Assembly: GCF_017876775.1 (NCBI RefSeq)
Contig: NZ_JAGIOP010000002.1
Coordinates: 2,666,001 to 2,730,000, forward strand
From: Mycolicibacterium lutetiense
GTDB taxonomy: Bacteria; Actinomycetota; Actinomycetes; Mycobacteriales; Mycobacteriaceae
Length of the DNA stretch: 64,000 nucleotides
Direction: 5' to 3'
In this document: positions 10,003 through 18,637 of the stretch, piece by piece
How positions within the stretch are numbered: position 1 is the first letter of the stretch
How the letters are laid out: the number at the start of each line of letters is the position of its first letter
Notes under the pieces: generated by a model
The model's database searches: none
What the model was told of the DNA's origin: nothing
What the model saw: only the letters and a program-made list of their open reading frames with translations
Program-made: the position numbers and the translations under genes

Positions 10003-11325
10003 ATGAGCACCAGCGAGACGATTCTCGCGGTCCAGACGTGGCAGGAGATCAAGGCCGATTTCGGCGTCAACTGGCTGATCTACCTGTCCATGCCGTTCGT
10101 CGCGGCTTTTGTGGGCTGGAGCACCAAGATCGTCGCGCTCGAGATGCTGTACCGGCCGATGGAGTTCAAGGGCATCGGCCCGTTCGGTTGGCAGGGCATC
10201 GTGCCCCGCCGCGCCGGCAAGGTGGGGTCCAAGACCATCGAGCTGCTCACCCAGAACCTGCTGAAACCCGAAGAGCTGCTGGAGAAGGTCGACGCCAGAG
10301 AAGCCGTCGACGCGCTGCGGGAGCCGCTCACCCAGGCGGTCGATGAGGTCTCCCGCGACATCGCCGAGCAGATCCGGCCCGGACTGTGGGATTCGCTGCC
10401 CGATGCCGCCCGCAACGCGATCATGTCGCGCGTCCACGACCAGACGCCGAAGATCGTCGAGAAGATGCTCAACGAGATGCGGTCGGACCTCAACCGGTTC
10501 GTCGACATCCAGTACCTGGCGGTCACGACGCTGGTCCGCAACAAGGACAAGCTCAACAAGCTGATGCGCGGGCTCGGCGACAATGCGATGGCATTCGTCC
10601 GTCGCAGCGGAATCTATTTCGGGCTGGCGATCGGCCTGGTCCAGGTGGTCGCCTGGGCGTTGTTCCAGAATCCGTGGATCATGCCGGCTTTCGGCTTCGG
10701 CGTCGGCCTCATCAGTGACTACATCGCGCTCAACATGTTGTTCCGGCCCGTGCAGCCGATCAAGTTCTTCGGTTTCATCCCGTTCCAGGGATTGCTGCAC
10801 GCCCAGCGCGACACCATCACCAAGGACTACGCGCGGATCCTGTCCGAGGACCTGTTTTCCCCCGAGATCCTGTTCGACGGTGTGCTGCGCGGACCGGGTG
10901 CCGACAAATTGTTCTCGCTCATCGGCAAGGAGGTCGAAGCGGCCATCGACGCCCAGACCGGCATCGCGACACCCCTGGTCAAGTTCGCCGTCGGCACCCA
11001 GCGCTACAACGCATTCAAGGACAACCTGGTGCAGATAGTGCTCGAGCGGCTGCCCACCACGTTGGTCGACGCACAGGACTACGCCATGGGCGCCCTCGAC
11101 CTGGAGCAGACCATCATCGACAAGATGGGTCAGCTCACCAACGAGGAGTACGAGTCGATCCTGCGCCCGGTGTTCAAGGATGACGAGCCGACCATGATCG
11201 CGGTCGGTGCCATTCTCGGCGGCCTCGTCGGCGAGATCCAGGTGCAGGTCATCGAGCACTTCGGCAACGAACCCGCCGCGTCCTCGGCACTGCCGGAGCT
11301 GGTGCGAACGGTGCTGCACCACTAG
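10003..11325 (+). CDS. DUF445 family membrane protein
   Basis: The 440-residue protein has the paired DUF445 signature. The first copy is near the N-terminus (FVGWSTKIVALEMLYRPMEF, after a membrane helix at about 25-40) and the second mid-protein (GVGLISDYIALNMLFRPVQP, after helices at about 200-245). Long amphipathic helices lie between, with a final hydrophobic segment (MIAVGAILGGLVGEI) near residue 395. The family (YheB/YjiN-like) is of unknown function and membrane-associated. It converges with the LacI regulator, 10 bp from its end. Confidence 0.8.
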   Translation: MSTSETILAVQTWQEIKADFGVNWLIYLSMPFVAAFVGWSTKIVALEMLYRPMEFKGIGPFGWQGIVPRRAGKVGSKTIELLTQNLLKPEELLEKVDAREAVDALREPLTQAVDEVSRDIAEQIRPGLWDSLPDAARNAIMSRVHDQTPKIVEKMLNEMRSDLNRFVDIQYLAVTTLVRNKDKLNKLMRGLGDNAMAFVRRSGIYFGLAIGLVQVVAWALFQNPWIMPAFGFGVGLISDYIALNMLFRPVQPIKFFGFIPFQGLLHAQRDTITKDYARILSEDLFSPEILFDGVLRGPGADKLFSLIGKEVEAAIDAQTGIATPLVKFAVGTQRYNAFKDNLVQIVLERLPTTLVDAQDYAMGALDLEQTIIDKMGQLTNEEYESILRPVFKDDEPTMIAVGAILGGLVGEIQVQVIEHFGNEPAASSALPELVRTVLHH

Positions 11326-11335
11326 CCGGCAGATC

Positions 11336-12355
11336 TCAGCCGGTCGGGGAGGCGGCACAGCCGCAGGTCTCCCCCACCCTCAGCGTCGGCACGAAACCAT
11401 CGTCGGCGCGCGGTGAATCGCCCAGTAGCCGGCCGAGGGCCTCACGGGCCAGCACATCGACAGGTTGCTGCACGGTGGTGAGTCGCAGCCGTCCGTAGTC
11501 GGCCGCGGCACCGTCGAACCCGACAACCCGGATGTCGCCGGGGATCCGCAGGCCCGCATCGGCGATCGCCCGAATTGTGGCCGCTGTCTGCCCGTAGGTC
11601 CCGACCACGAACGCCTGCGGCGGAGCGCTGCCGTGCAGATACTCCGCGACCGCACCGTAGGCGCCCGCCGGGGTGAGGTCGGTGCGGATGTGCGGGAGGC
11701 TGTGGCCGACGACGGAGGCGACGCCCTCGAATCGCTGCTGCACGGTTTCCCGGTCGCCGTGCCGAACATCGCCCGCAGTGACACCGCCGACGAAAGCGAC
11801 GTCGCGACAGTCGTGGATGTCGAGCAGGTGTCGCGCGATGAGTTCGCCGGCATGGACGTGATCCACCCCGATGATGTCCGTCTCGATCGCGCCGCGGATG
11901 TTGTGCATCCACACCACGGGAATGCGTTCTCGCCGACAGAGATTCGCCGTGTGCGGGGCGTTCACCGCGCCGACCACCAGCAGCCCGTCGACACCGACCT
12001 CGGCGAATGCGGTGACGAACTCGAGCTCCCGCTCGGGGTCGTAGCCGGTGTTGCCGATCAGGGTCAGGTGGTGACGCGCCCGCGCTTCCACTTCGATCCG
12101 CCCCACGAACTCACCGAACAGGGGCAGCGTGAGATCGGGAACCAGCAGTCCGATCTGCTGCCAGCGCCGCGGCCGACGCAACGCTCTGGCGCGACCATCC
12201 GGCCGGTAGTTCAACTCGTCGATCGCACGGATGACCTTGACCCGCAACAATTCTGATACCGGGCGTGGCCCGTTGTTGAGAACGTAGCTCACCACCGCCG
12301 TCGAGGTGCCGGCGCGGTGGGCCACGTCAGCCAGGGTCGGACGTTTACCACTCAC
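11336..12355 (-). CDS. LacI-family transcriptional regulator
   Basis: The protein starts at GTG 12355 (VSGKRPTLADVAHRAGTSTA) and has 339 residues. A LacI helix-turn-helix and hinge fill residues 5-60 (TLADVAHRAG, VVSYVLNNG, YRPDGRARAL). A periplasmic-binding-protein-like ligand domain follows (IGLLVPDLTLPLFGEF, then VDGLLVVG and GFDG). An upstream ATG at 12439 is in frame, but it would place the helix-turn-helix unusually far inside and cover an inverted repeat. It is divergent from the arylsulfotransferase/ABC operon and probably represses it in response to that operon's substrate. Confidence 0.9.
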   Translation of the reverse strand: MSGKRPTLADVAHRAGTSTAVVSYVLNNGPRPVSELLRVKVIRAIDELNYRPDGRARALRRPRRWQQIGLLVPDLTLPLFGEFVGRIEVEARARHHLTLIGNTGYDPERELEFVTAFAEVGVDGLLVVGAVNAPHTANLCRRERIPVVWMHNIRGAIETDIIGVDHVHAGELIARHLLDIHDCRDVAFVGGVTAGDVRHGDRETVQQRFEGVASVVGHSLPHIRTDLTPAGAYGAVAEYLHGSAPPQAFVVGTYGQTAATIRAIADAGLRIPGDIRVVGFDGAAADYGRLRLTTVQQPVDVLAREALGRLLGDSPRADDGFVPTLRVGETCGCAASPTG

Positions 12356-12402
12356 AACAGCTGGACCCTCCGCTCGTCGGTGACCACTCGAAAGAGTTTG
12401 AA

Positions 12403-12417
12403 TCACATCGATTGTGA
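12403..12417. promoter_or_regulatory. Inverted repeat in the lacI-type/operon gap
   Basis: TCACA-TCGAT-TGTGA is a 5-bp inverted repeat with a 5-bp spacer. It lies between the LacI-type GTG and the operon start, and could be a second regulator site. It is not a CRP site, where the half-sites run the other way (TGTGA...TCACA). Confidence 0.35.
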
Positions 12418-12446
12418 CGGTTCCGTCCACGATTCGCATGCCTACG

Positions 12447-12458
12447 CTAATCGATTAG
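12447..12458. promoter_or_regulatory. Perfect palindrome, likely LacI-type operator
   Basis: CTAATCGATTAG is a perfect 12-bp palindrome with a central CG, the usual form of LacI-family operators. It lies 10 bp upstream of the GAGGAGG ribosome site of the leader ORF, where a bound repressor would block transcription of the 12513 operon. Confidence 0.6.
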
Positions 12459-12478
12459 AACCGTAACGAGGAGGACCC

Positions 12479-12511
12479 ATGGTGGTAACCGGGCGCTGGT
12501 GGAGTAACTGA
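12479..12511 (+). CDS. 10-residue leader ORF (MVVTGRWWSN)
   Basis: A GAGGAGG ribosome site (12468-12474) is followed 4 bases later by an ATG and ten codons ending in TGA at 12509-12511. The next gene's ATG is at 12513, one base after the stop. This ribosome site is the strongest in the gap, while the main gene has only a weaker GGTGGAG inside the leader. The leader may couple or attenuate translation of the operon. It could also be chance. Confidence 0.4.
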   Translation: MVVTGRWWSN

Positions 12512-12512
12512 C

Positions 12513-13838
12513 ATGGCATACGTACGACTCACCGGAGTCAGCTACCTCGACCCCGAACTCGCCTACGACAGCTACGTCCTGTTCACCGGCGCCGACGGGG
12601 TCACCCGACTGATCGACCTCAATGGCACCGTGAAGCACGAGTGGCCGTATGCCGGTGTGCCACCGCGCATCCTGGACCCGGCGCTCAACGATGGGCGTAT
12701 CGGCGATGTCGGTGTGCAACTGTCCGACAGCGACGATGCCCGCGGCGGCATCTACGCCAACGGTACCGTCGGCCAACTCGACTGGGCCGGCGAGGTGGTC
12801 TGGGAGTGGGGCACGCAGGCACCGGACGGCGCGGCCCGGCAGAACCACGACTGGGAGCTGCTGCCGAGCGGAAACCGACTGATCCTGACCACCGTTCCCC
12901 GTGTGGTGCCAAGTCTCGGCGACTACACCGTCGGAGACCAGGGGCTCTACGAGGTGACGCCAGAAGGCGAGGTCGTCTGGCAGTGGCTGGCCGGTGACCA
13001 TCTCGACGAGTTCGGATTCTCCGATGCCGGGTGGGATGCCCTGCGGCAGGCCGTTGCTCGCGACCCCGACGATCCCTGGGGCTATCTGGAGATGAACAGC
13101 GCCAAAACTCTCGGACCCAACCGGTGGCACGTCGACGATCCGGGCTCTATCTTCCACCCCGACAACATCCTGATCAGCTTCCGCAAGGCCAACATCATCG
13201 CGTTGATCGACAAGGCCTCCGGAACGATCGCCTGGAAGTTGGGGCCCTACTACGACGCCGAGTTCGGCGCCCAGCACCAGCGCATCAACGTGCACAAAGT
13301 GCCGCGACCGGTCGATCAGACCTCCGGTCAGCACAACCCGCACATGATCGCCACGGGCCTCCCGGGCGCAGGCAACATCCTGGCGTTCGACAACCAGGGC
13401 GGGGCCGGGTATCCAGCGGCGCCGCTGGGCATCTACGCCGGCTCCCGGGTGCTCGAAATCGACCCTGCTACCAAGGAAATCGTGTGGCAGTACACCGCCG
13501 AGGACTCCGGCCTGCCGTCGTGGACCTTCTTCAGTTCGTTCGTCAGCAATGCGCAGCGTCTACCCAACGGCAACACCCTGATCACCGAGGGGATGCAGGG
13601 GCGGTTGTTCCAGGTCACCCCCGACGGCGACGTGGTGTGGGAGTATCACAGCCCGTATCAGGGGTACGGCGTGGCCGGTGAACCCGAGGTCAAGCAAACC
13701 AGGGTGCCCGGGGTCGACCGGCTCACCCGGACCGCGCTGGTGTACCGGTCGCAGGCCGTGCCGTTCGACTGGGTACCCGAGGGCACGTTGCGCCACCCAC
13801 TGCACGCCGTGGGACTTGAGCCGGGACACCTACCGTGA
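12513..13838 (+). CDS. Arylsulfotransferase (ASST)-like beta-propeller protein
   Basis: The 441-residue protein has repeated blade motifs of the type GxV(V/K)WxW or GTVxHEW: LNGTVKHEWPY, GEVVWEWG, GEVVWQWL, GTIAWKLG, KEIVWQYTA, GDVVWEYHS. It also has the HNPHMIATG and LPNGNTLITEG segments seen in the arylsulfotransferase family (PF14269-like). PAPS-independent ASSTs move sulfate between phenolic esters and acceptors. No signal peptide is seen, so it is probably cytoplasmic. It is the first gene of an operon with a sulfonate-type ABC importer, which suggests use of an imported sulfate ester or sulfonate. The exact substrate is unknown. Confidence 0.7.
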   Translation: MAYVRLTGVSYLDPELAYDSYVLFTGADGVTRLIDLNGTVKHEWPYAGVPPRILDPALNDGRIGDVGVQLSDSDDARGGIYANGTVGQLDWAGEVVWEWGTQAPDGAARQNHDWELLPSGNRLILTTVPRVVPSLGDYTVGDQGLYEVTPEGEVVWQWLAGDHLDEFGFSDAGWDALRQAVARDPDDPWGYLEMNSAKTLGPNRWHVDDPGSIFHPDNILISFRKANIIALIDKASGTIAWKLGPYYDAEFGAQHQRINVHKVPRPVDQTSGQHNPHMIATGLPGAGNILAFDNQGGAGYPAAPLGIYAGSRVLEIDPATKEIVWQYTAEDSGLPSWTFFSSFVSNAQRLPNGNTLITEGMQGRLFQVTPDGDVVWEYHSPYQGYGVAGEPEVKQTRVPGVDRLTRTALVYRSQAVPFDWVPEGTLRHPLHAVGLEPGHLP

Positions 13839-14674
13839 CAGCCGGTTTGGCGGTTCGCGGCACGACGGCGAGCCCGCCACAGCGCCCGGCCCCAGCTCTG
13901 CTGCGGTCGGCATTCGCCCGGCTGAGCGTCCTCGGTTGGACGCTCGCCGGGCTGGGGATCGCCGCGGCCCTGTGGTCGCTGATCGTGGCAACCGGACGGT
14001 TCCCGCGACAGCTGTTCCCGAGCGTGCCCGAGATCCTCACCGCCGGCCGCACCCTGTGGACCGACGGCCTGCTGTTCGACGACATCGTCGCCAGTTTACA
14101 AAGAGCGGCAGTCGGTTTCGCGATCGGCGCGGCCGCCGGGATTGCCATCGCGGTGTTCACCGCCACCACTACCGCGGGCCGCAACCTGCTGCAACCGGCA
14201 CTGCGGGTGTTCTCGCCGATCCCGACGATCGGCCTCGTCCCGTTGGCGATCCTGTGGTTCGGGCTGGGCGAGACCAGCAAGCTCCTGGTCATCGCACTCG
14301 GCGTCTTCGTCCCGGTGTGGATCAACAGCCACTCCGGGTTGGCAAGCACCCCGGTCGACTATCTGAAAGCTGCCCGCTGCCTGGGGGCCGGCCGTTGGCA
14401 GACCCTGTCGCGAGTGGTGCTGCCCGAGGCGGCCCCCGACATCGCGTCCGGCCTGCGGGTGGGTGCCGCGATGGCGTTTGTGCTCATCGTGGTGGCCGAG
14501 ATGACCGGCACCACATCGGGTATCGGGTATCGGATCTCTCAGGCACAGCTGTTCTCCCAGGCCGATCGCCTGATCTTCTGCCTGATCATCCTGGGCATCG
14601 TCGGGGCCCTGTGCGACCTGCTCGTCGCCTCGGTCACGTCCCCATTTACCCGCTGGGCCCATGAGGAGCGCTGA
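13835..14674 (+). CDS. ABC importer permease, SsuC/TauC type
   Basis: This 279-residue membrane protein has six predicted helices and the importer EAA loop (LPEAAPDIASGLRVGAAMAFV) that docks onto the ATPase. It matches the nitrate/sulfonate/taurine permease group. Its GTG start overlaps the arylsulfotransferase-like stop as GTGA. It forms one transporter with the ATPase at 14676 and the lipoprotein at 15463. Confidence 0.9.
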   Translation: MTAGLAVRGTTASPPQRPAPALLRSAFARLSVLGWTLAGLGIAAALWSLIVATGRFPRQLFPSVPEILTAGRTLWTDGLLFDDIVASLQRAAVGFAIGAAAGIAIAVFTATTTAGRNLLQPALRVFSPIPTIGLVPLAILWFGLGETSKLLVIALGVFVPVWINSHSGLASTPVDYLKAARCLGAGRWQTLSRVVLPEAAPDIASGLRVGAAMAFVLIVVAEMTGTTSGIGYRISQAQLFSQADRLIFCLIILGIVGALCDLLVASVTSPFTRWAHEER

Positions 14675-14675
14675 G

Positions 14676-15434
14676 ATGGCCATCGAGACCCACGACCTCG
14701 TGGTGAGGTTCCCCGGCAAGCAGGAGCCGACGCTGAAGGGCATCTCCCTGACCATTCCCGACGGATCCTTCTCCGTCCTCGTCGGTGCCTCCGGCAGCGG
14801 TAAATCGACTCTGCTGCACTGTCTTGCCGGTCTCATCACGGCCACCGCGGGCTCGGTGACCGATAGCGGCGAGACAGTCACCTCACCGCATCCCCGCCGG
14901 GGCGTCGCCTTCCAGCGCGACGTGCTGTTCCCATGGATGACGGTCGCCGACAACATCGACTTCGCCCTCGCGGCCCGACGACTGTCAAAACGTGAGCGCC
15001 GGGGCAAGATTCACGAACTGCTCGACTTGGTGGGCCTGCGTGACGAGGTGGCGGCACAGCGTCCCGGTGAGTTGTCGGGCGGTATGCGGCAGCGGGTCAG
15101 CATCGCCCGGGTGCTGGCCGGGGAGCCGACGGTCATGTTGATGGACGAACCGTTCGCGGCGCTCGACGCGCTGACCCGTCTGCGCATGCAGGATCTGCTG
15201 ATCGATTTGTGGACGCGGCTGAACCGCACGATCGTGTTCGTCACACACGACATCGACGAGGCGATCCGGCTCGGTGACACCGTCAGCGTGTTGCGCGACG
15301 GACAGATCGTCGATCAGATCACCAATCCGCTGAGCCGCCCGCGTCCGGCCGATGCGCTGGCAGATCAGCCGGGCTACAGCGAGATTCGCAAAACCCTGCA
15401 CCACCAGCTCGGCATCGACCACGTCGTGCACTGA
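14676..15434 (+). CDS. ABC importer ATPase, SsuB/TauB type
   Basis: The 252-residue ATPase has Walker A GASGSGKST, a Q-loop in AFQRDVLFPWMTV, signature LSGGMRQRV, Walker B VMLMDEPFAALD and the switch histidine in FVTHDIDEA. I chose ATG 14676 over 14661 because a GAGGAG ribosome site at 14662-14667 is correctly placed for it. It powers uptake through the adjacent permease. Confidence 0.93.
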   Translation: MAIETHDLVVRFPGKQEPTLKGISLTIPDGSFSVLVGASGSGKSTLLHCLAGLITATAGSVTDSGETVTSPHPRRGVAFQRDVLFPWMTVADNIDFALAARRLSKRERRGKIHELLDLVGLRDEVAAQRPGELSGGMRQRVSIARVLAGEPTVMLMDEPFAALDALTRLRMQDLLIDLWTRLNRTIVFVTHDIDEAIRLGDTVSVLRDGQIVDQITNPLSRPRPADALADQPGYSEIRKTLHHQLGIDHVVH

Positions 15435-15462
15435 CCCCCTACCCCCACAAAGGAACCCATCC

Positions 15463-16434
15463 GTGAAGACCCCTCTTCGGCGCATCGTCGCCGCAGCAGT
15501 TGCCGCCGCCGCGCTCTCCGTGGCAGGCACCGCCTGCAGCGATGCGGGCACCGCGAACGCCGATCAGCTCACCGTCGGGTTCGTCGTCGACCCGTCCTGG
15601 GCGCAGGTCCCCGTCGCCGCCGACACCGGTCTGTTCGGCAAGCACAGCGTCAACGTCAAGGTGGTGAACTTTCAATCCGGTGTCGAGGCGCTGCAGGCCG
15701 CCGCGGCCGGGCAGGTCGACATCACCACCGCTGCCGATGTGCCGACCTCGGCCGCGCTGACCCGTACCCCCACGCTGCGGGTGATCGCCGACGGATCTCG
15801 CTGGGAGGGCTCACATATCGTCGCCCGGCGCAGCGCCGGCATCAACACCATCGCCGATCTGGCCGGCAAGTCGATCGGCACTCCGCTGGGCACCAGCGCC
15901 GCCTACTACGTGTCGAATGCTCTGGCACAGAACAACACGAAGGCCGAGCTGGTGCAGGTCTCCCCGTCGGCCATCGTCACCGCCGCCACGCAACGCAACG
16001 TCGACGCGGTGTCGATCTTCCAGCCTTACCAGGCGCAGACCATCAAGGCCCTCGGCGACGACGCGGTGGCCCTGAGCGGTGGAACCTACAACCAGCACAG
16101 CCTGTTCGTCGCCACCGAAGCCGCCGTCACAACCAAGGGCAAGGCGATCTCCGCATTCCTCAGCGCCCTCGGTGACGCCGGTGCTGCCCTGTCCGAACAC
16201 GACAACGCCGCCACCGACGCCGTCGCCAAGGCCACCCAGCTGGACCCCGAACTTCTGCGCACCGTGCTCACCGAGTTCGACTTCACCATCCAGCTGAATC
16301 CGGACCTGGCCGGCAAGCTGGCCGAACTCGGGACGTGGGCCAAAACTCAGAAGTCGATCGACCCGAGCACGCAACTGCCCGACTACGCAAAGTTCCTCGA
16401 CAACCAGTTCCTGCCGCAGCCGAGCAAGTCCTGA
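15463..16434 (+). CDS. ABC importer substrate-binding lipoprotein, SsuA/NMT1 type
   Basis: The 323-residue protein starts at GTG 15463, with an AAAGGA ribosome site at 15449-15454. A signal peptide (RRIVAAAVAAAALSVAGTAC) ends in a lipobox-like AGTAC with a Gly at -3, less usual than Leu. The mature part follows the NMT1/SsuA fold: LTVGFVVDPSWAQVPVAADTGLF, then QAAAAGQVDITTAADVP and SIGTPLGTSAAYYVSNAL. It probably captures a sulfonate or similar anion outside the membrane. It converges with the membrane protein at 16438, 3 bp away. Confidence 0.9.
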   Translation: MKTPLRRIVAAAVAAAALSVAGTACSDAGTANADQLTVGFVVDPSWAQVPVAADTGLFGKHSVNVKVVNFQSGVEALQAAAAGQVDITTAADVPTSAALTRTPTLRVIADGSRWEGSHIVARRSAGINTIADLAGKSIGTPLGTSAAYYVSNALAQNNTKAELVQVSPSAIVTAATQRNVDAVSIFQPYQAQTIKALGDDAVALSGGTYNQHSLFVATEAAVTTKGKAISAFLSALGDAGAALSEHDNAATDAVAKATQLDPELLRTVLTEFDFTIQLNPDLAGKLAELGTWAKTQKSIDPSTQLPDYAKFLDNQFLPQPSKS

Positions 16435-16437
16435 CAG

Positions 16438-17301
16438 CTACGTCGTCCCAGCCCGCAGCTCACGCCGTCGCAGCAGTGCCGTGCCGAACGCGCCGACCAC
16501 CACCAGCTCAGCAGCCACCCCGCTGCTGACGGCGGCCAGCAGCCAACCTGCGACACCGGTGGCCAGCACAAACGGTGGCAGCCACTCCAATACCCGCGAC
16601 CAGGACGGCACCGGGTGCAGCTCATGCGCCGCGTCCTTGGCCCGGGCGTACTCGGGATAGAACTCGGTGACGGCCACCGCGAAGAACAGCGCGGCCAGCT
16701 GCAGAATCCAACCGGTCCAGAAATTGTCGGTACTGCCGTACAGCACATCCCCGAGGAAGCCGACCGACGCCGAGAAGCCGAAGGCCGCCGCCCACACCCC
16801 GGTCACCACCATGTTGGTGCGCTTGAACAGCGGCGTATCCCAATGGTCCGGCGGGGTGACGTCACGCGCGTACGCCGTGGTGTACGGCCGGCCGATCATC
16901 AGGCTGACCAGGGCGAAAATCGCCAACGAGGCATTCGTGATCTCCCCCGCCCACATCTCCAGCCACGTTTTCTCTCCTCTGGAGGCCACCAGGCCGACGG
17001 CGGCCAGCACCACGAAGAAGACCACTCCGAGCATCTCCAGCACGTGGACCGGGATGTTGCGACGACGGTCCAGTGCCAGCACCAGCAGCGAGAAACCGAG
17101 CGCGCCCCATACCGCGATCTCGTAGCGGCCCGGACCGGCCAGAATCGCCATCAGCGCCCACGGCACGATCCCGGACAACGGAGAGTCCAGAAACGCATCG
17201 AGGGCTTTGCCGAGCACGCGACGACGGTAGGTGACGCAGCTGGGAAATTCCCAAGACGGCAAAACCCCGCCATCGGGAATCGTCGGGCGGACCATGGTCA
17301 T
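16438..17301 (-). CDS. Polytopic membrane protein of unknown function
   Basis: The protein has about 287 residues and about eight hydrophobic segments. A conserved-looking loop RPYTTAYARDVTPPDHWDTPLFKRTN lies between helices 4 and 5. I do not recognise a characterised family. The start is uncertain: ATGs at 17301 and 17295 both follow a GGAGG site. The first directly abuts the ATG of the divergent gene (CATATG). The longer upstream frame would run antisense to the metallo-beta-lactamase gene and was rejected. Confidence 0.7.
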   Translation of the reverse strand: MTMVRPTIPDGGVLPSWEFPSCVTYRRRVLGKALDAFLDSPLSGIVPWALMAILAGPGRYEIAVWGALGFSLLVLALDRRRNIPVHVLEMLGVVFFVVLAAVGLVASRGEKTWLEMWAGEITNASLAIFALVSLMIGRPYTTAYARDVTPPDHWDTPLFKRTNMVVTGVWAAAFGFSASVGFLGDVLYGSTDNFWTGWILQLAALFFAVAVTEFYPEYARAKDAAHELHPVPSWSRVLEWLPPFVLATGVAGWLLAAVSSGVAAELVVVGAFGTALLRRRELRAGTT

Positions 17302-18033
17302 ATGGCCTCCGACCTGGACACCCGCGTCGATGAGATCGCCCCGGACATCTACCGGCTCTCCACCTGGATACCGGGGATCACCGAGCACGGTTTCACCTTC
17401 AACCAGTTCCTGCTGACCGGTGACGAGCCGTTCCTGTTCCACACCGGCCAGCGGTTCCTGTTTCCGCAGGTCTCGGCGGCCATCGAGCGGATCCTGCCGC
17501 TGACCCGGCTGCGCTGGATCTCATTCGGCCACCTCGAGGCCGACGAGTGCGGTGCGGTCAATCAGTTCCTGGCGGCCGCGCCGGACGCCGAGGTGATCCA
17601 CGGCCCGCTGGCCATCATGTTGTCGCTGACCGACATGTGCGATCGCGCTCCGGTCGCAGCACCTTTGGATGATGTGCACGACGTCGGTGGGCACCGCCTG
17701 CGGTTCATCGCCACCCCGCATGTTCCGCACAATTGGGAAGCCGGGCTGTGGTTCGACGAGGCCACGTCGACGCTGTTGGCCGGCGATCTGTTCACCCACA
17801 CCGGGCAATGCCAGGCGCTCACCGAATCTGATTGTGTGGCGCCGGCATTGGATGCCGAGGCGGTGTTCCACGCCACCGGCCTCACCACCAACCTGATTCC
17901 CGCCCTGACCCAACTGGCCGAGCTGAACCCCACCACCTTGGCCTTGATGCACGGCGCGTCCTTCCACGGTGACGGCGCCGGTCAGTTGCGGGCGCTCGCC
18001 GACGGCTACACGGGGTTGTTCGGCGCGTCATAG
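17302..18033 (+). CDS. Metallo-beta-lactamase-fold protein of the flavodiiron (ODP) type
   Basis: The 243-residue product resembles the diiron beta-lactamase domain of flavodiiron proteins. It has FGHLEADECGAVNQF (the HxExD iron-ligand motif), a later HVPHNWEAGLWFDEATSTLLAGDLF with further ligand positions, and a C-terminal ALMHGASFHGDG histidine. It has no flavodoxin domain, so any electron partner is separate. The substrate is unknown; oxygen or NO chemistry is the family precedent. A much longer frame starting at 16615 exists but covers the antisense membrane gene. This start begins with the natural MASDLDTRVDEIAPDIYRLS. Confidence 0.8.
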   Translation: MASDLDTRVDEIAPDIYRLSTWIPGITEHGFTFNQFLLTGDEPFLFHTGQRFLFPQVSAAIERILPLTRLRWISFGHLEADECGAVNQFLAAAPDAEVIHGPLAIMLSLTDMCDRAPVAAPLDDVHDVGGHRLRFIATPHVPHNWEAGLWFDEATSTLLAGDLFTHTGQCQALTESDCVAPALDAEAVFHATGLTTNLIPALTQLAELNPTTLALMHGASFHGDGAGQLRALADGYTGLFGAS

Positions 18034-18070
18034 CCGGCCGTGACCACACGCAATGCGTAGCCTTGTCGCG

Positions 18071-18619
18071 GTGAAGGCGTGGCAATTCGTGAGCGCCGTG
18101 ATGGCTGCCGGCGCCCTGCTGTCCGGCTGCCAATCGAGCATCGAAGGCACTCCCGCCACCAGCCCGCAATCACCGACCGAGCCGAGTTTCCCGACCGCAC
18201 GGCCCACCCGGTCCAGTCCGGCGCCGTCGCCGAGCACCACCGCTCCGTCGAGCACCTCGGCGTCCGCTCCGCCGTCCGGGGCCGAAACGCTGCAGCCACA
18301 GAACGGGTACGTCTTCATCGAGACCAAGTCCGGCCTGACACGCTGCCAACTTTCCAAGCAGGACGTCGGCTGCGAATCCGACTTCACCGACTCACCGGTG
18401 ATCGACGGTGAGCACGCGAACGGCGTCAAACTCACCCCAGACGGCCAGCTCAAGTGGGTCGTGGGCAACCTCGGCGACATTCCGGTGGTCACCCTCGACT
18501 ATCGCAAGTACCGCGCCGTGGGCTGGACCATCGATGCCGGTGAGGATGGCACCCGGATCAGCAACGACAGCACCGGGCACGGGATGACCATCGCTGTCCA
18601 GGGAGTGAAAACCTTCTAG
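18071..18619 (+). CDS. Small secreted lipoprotein, unknown function
   Basis: Starting at GTG 18071 (or ATG 18053), the roughly 182-residue product has a signal peptide ending in the clear lipobox LLSGC. A Pro/Ser/Thr-rich linker follows (TARPTRSSPAPSPSTTAPSS), then a globular domain with two cysteines (TRCQLSKQDVGCESDF) that could form a disulfide. It is an Lpq-type mycobacterial lipoprotein. I do not recognise a function. Confidence 0.75.
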   Translation: MKAWQFVSAVMAAGALLSGCQSSIEGTPATSPQSPTEPSFPTARPTRSSPAPSPSTTAPSSTSASAPPSGAETLQPQNGYVFIETKSGLTRCQLSKQDVGCESDFTDSPVIDGEHANGVKLTPDGQLKWVVGNLGDIPVVTLDYRKYRAVGWTIDAGEDGTRISNDSTGHGMTIAVQGVKTF

Positions 18620-18637
18620 AGCTTCTAGAGTCGGTCT

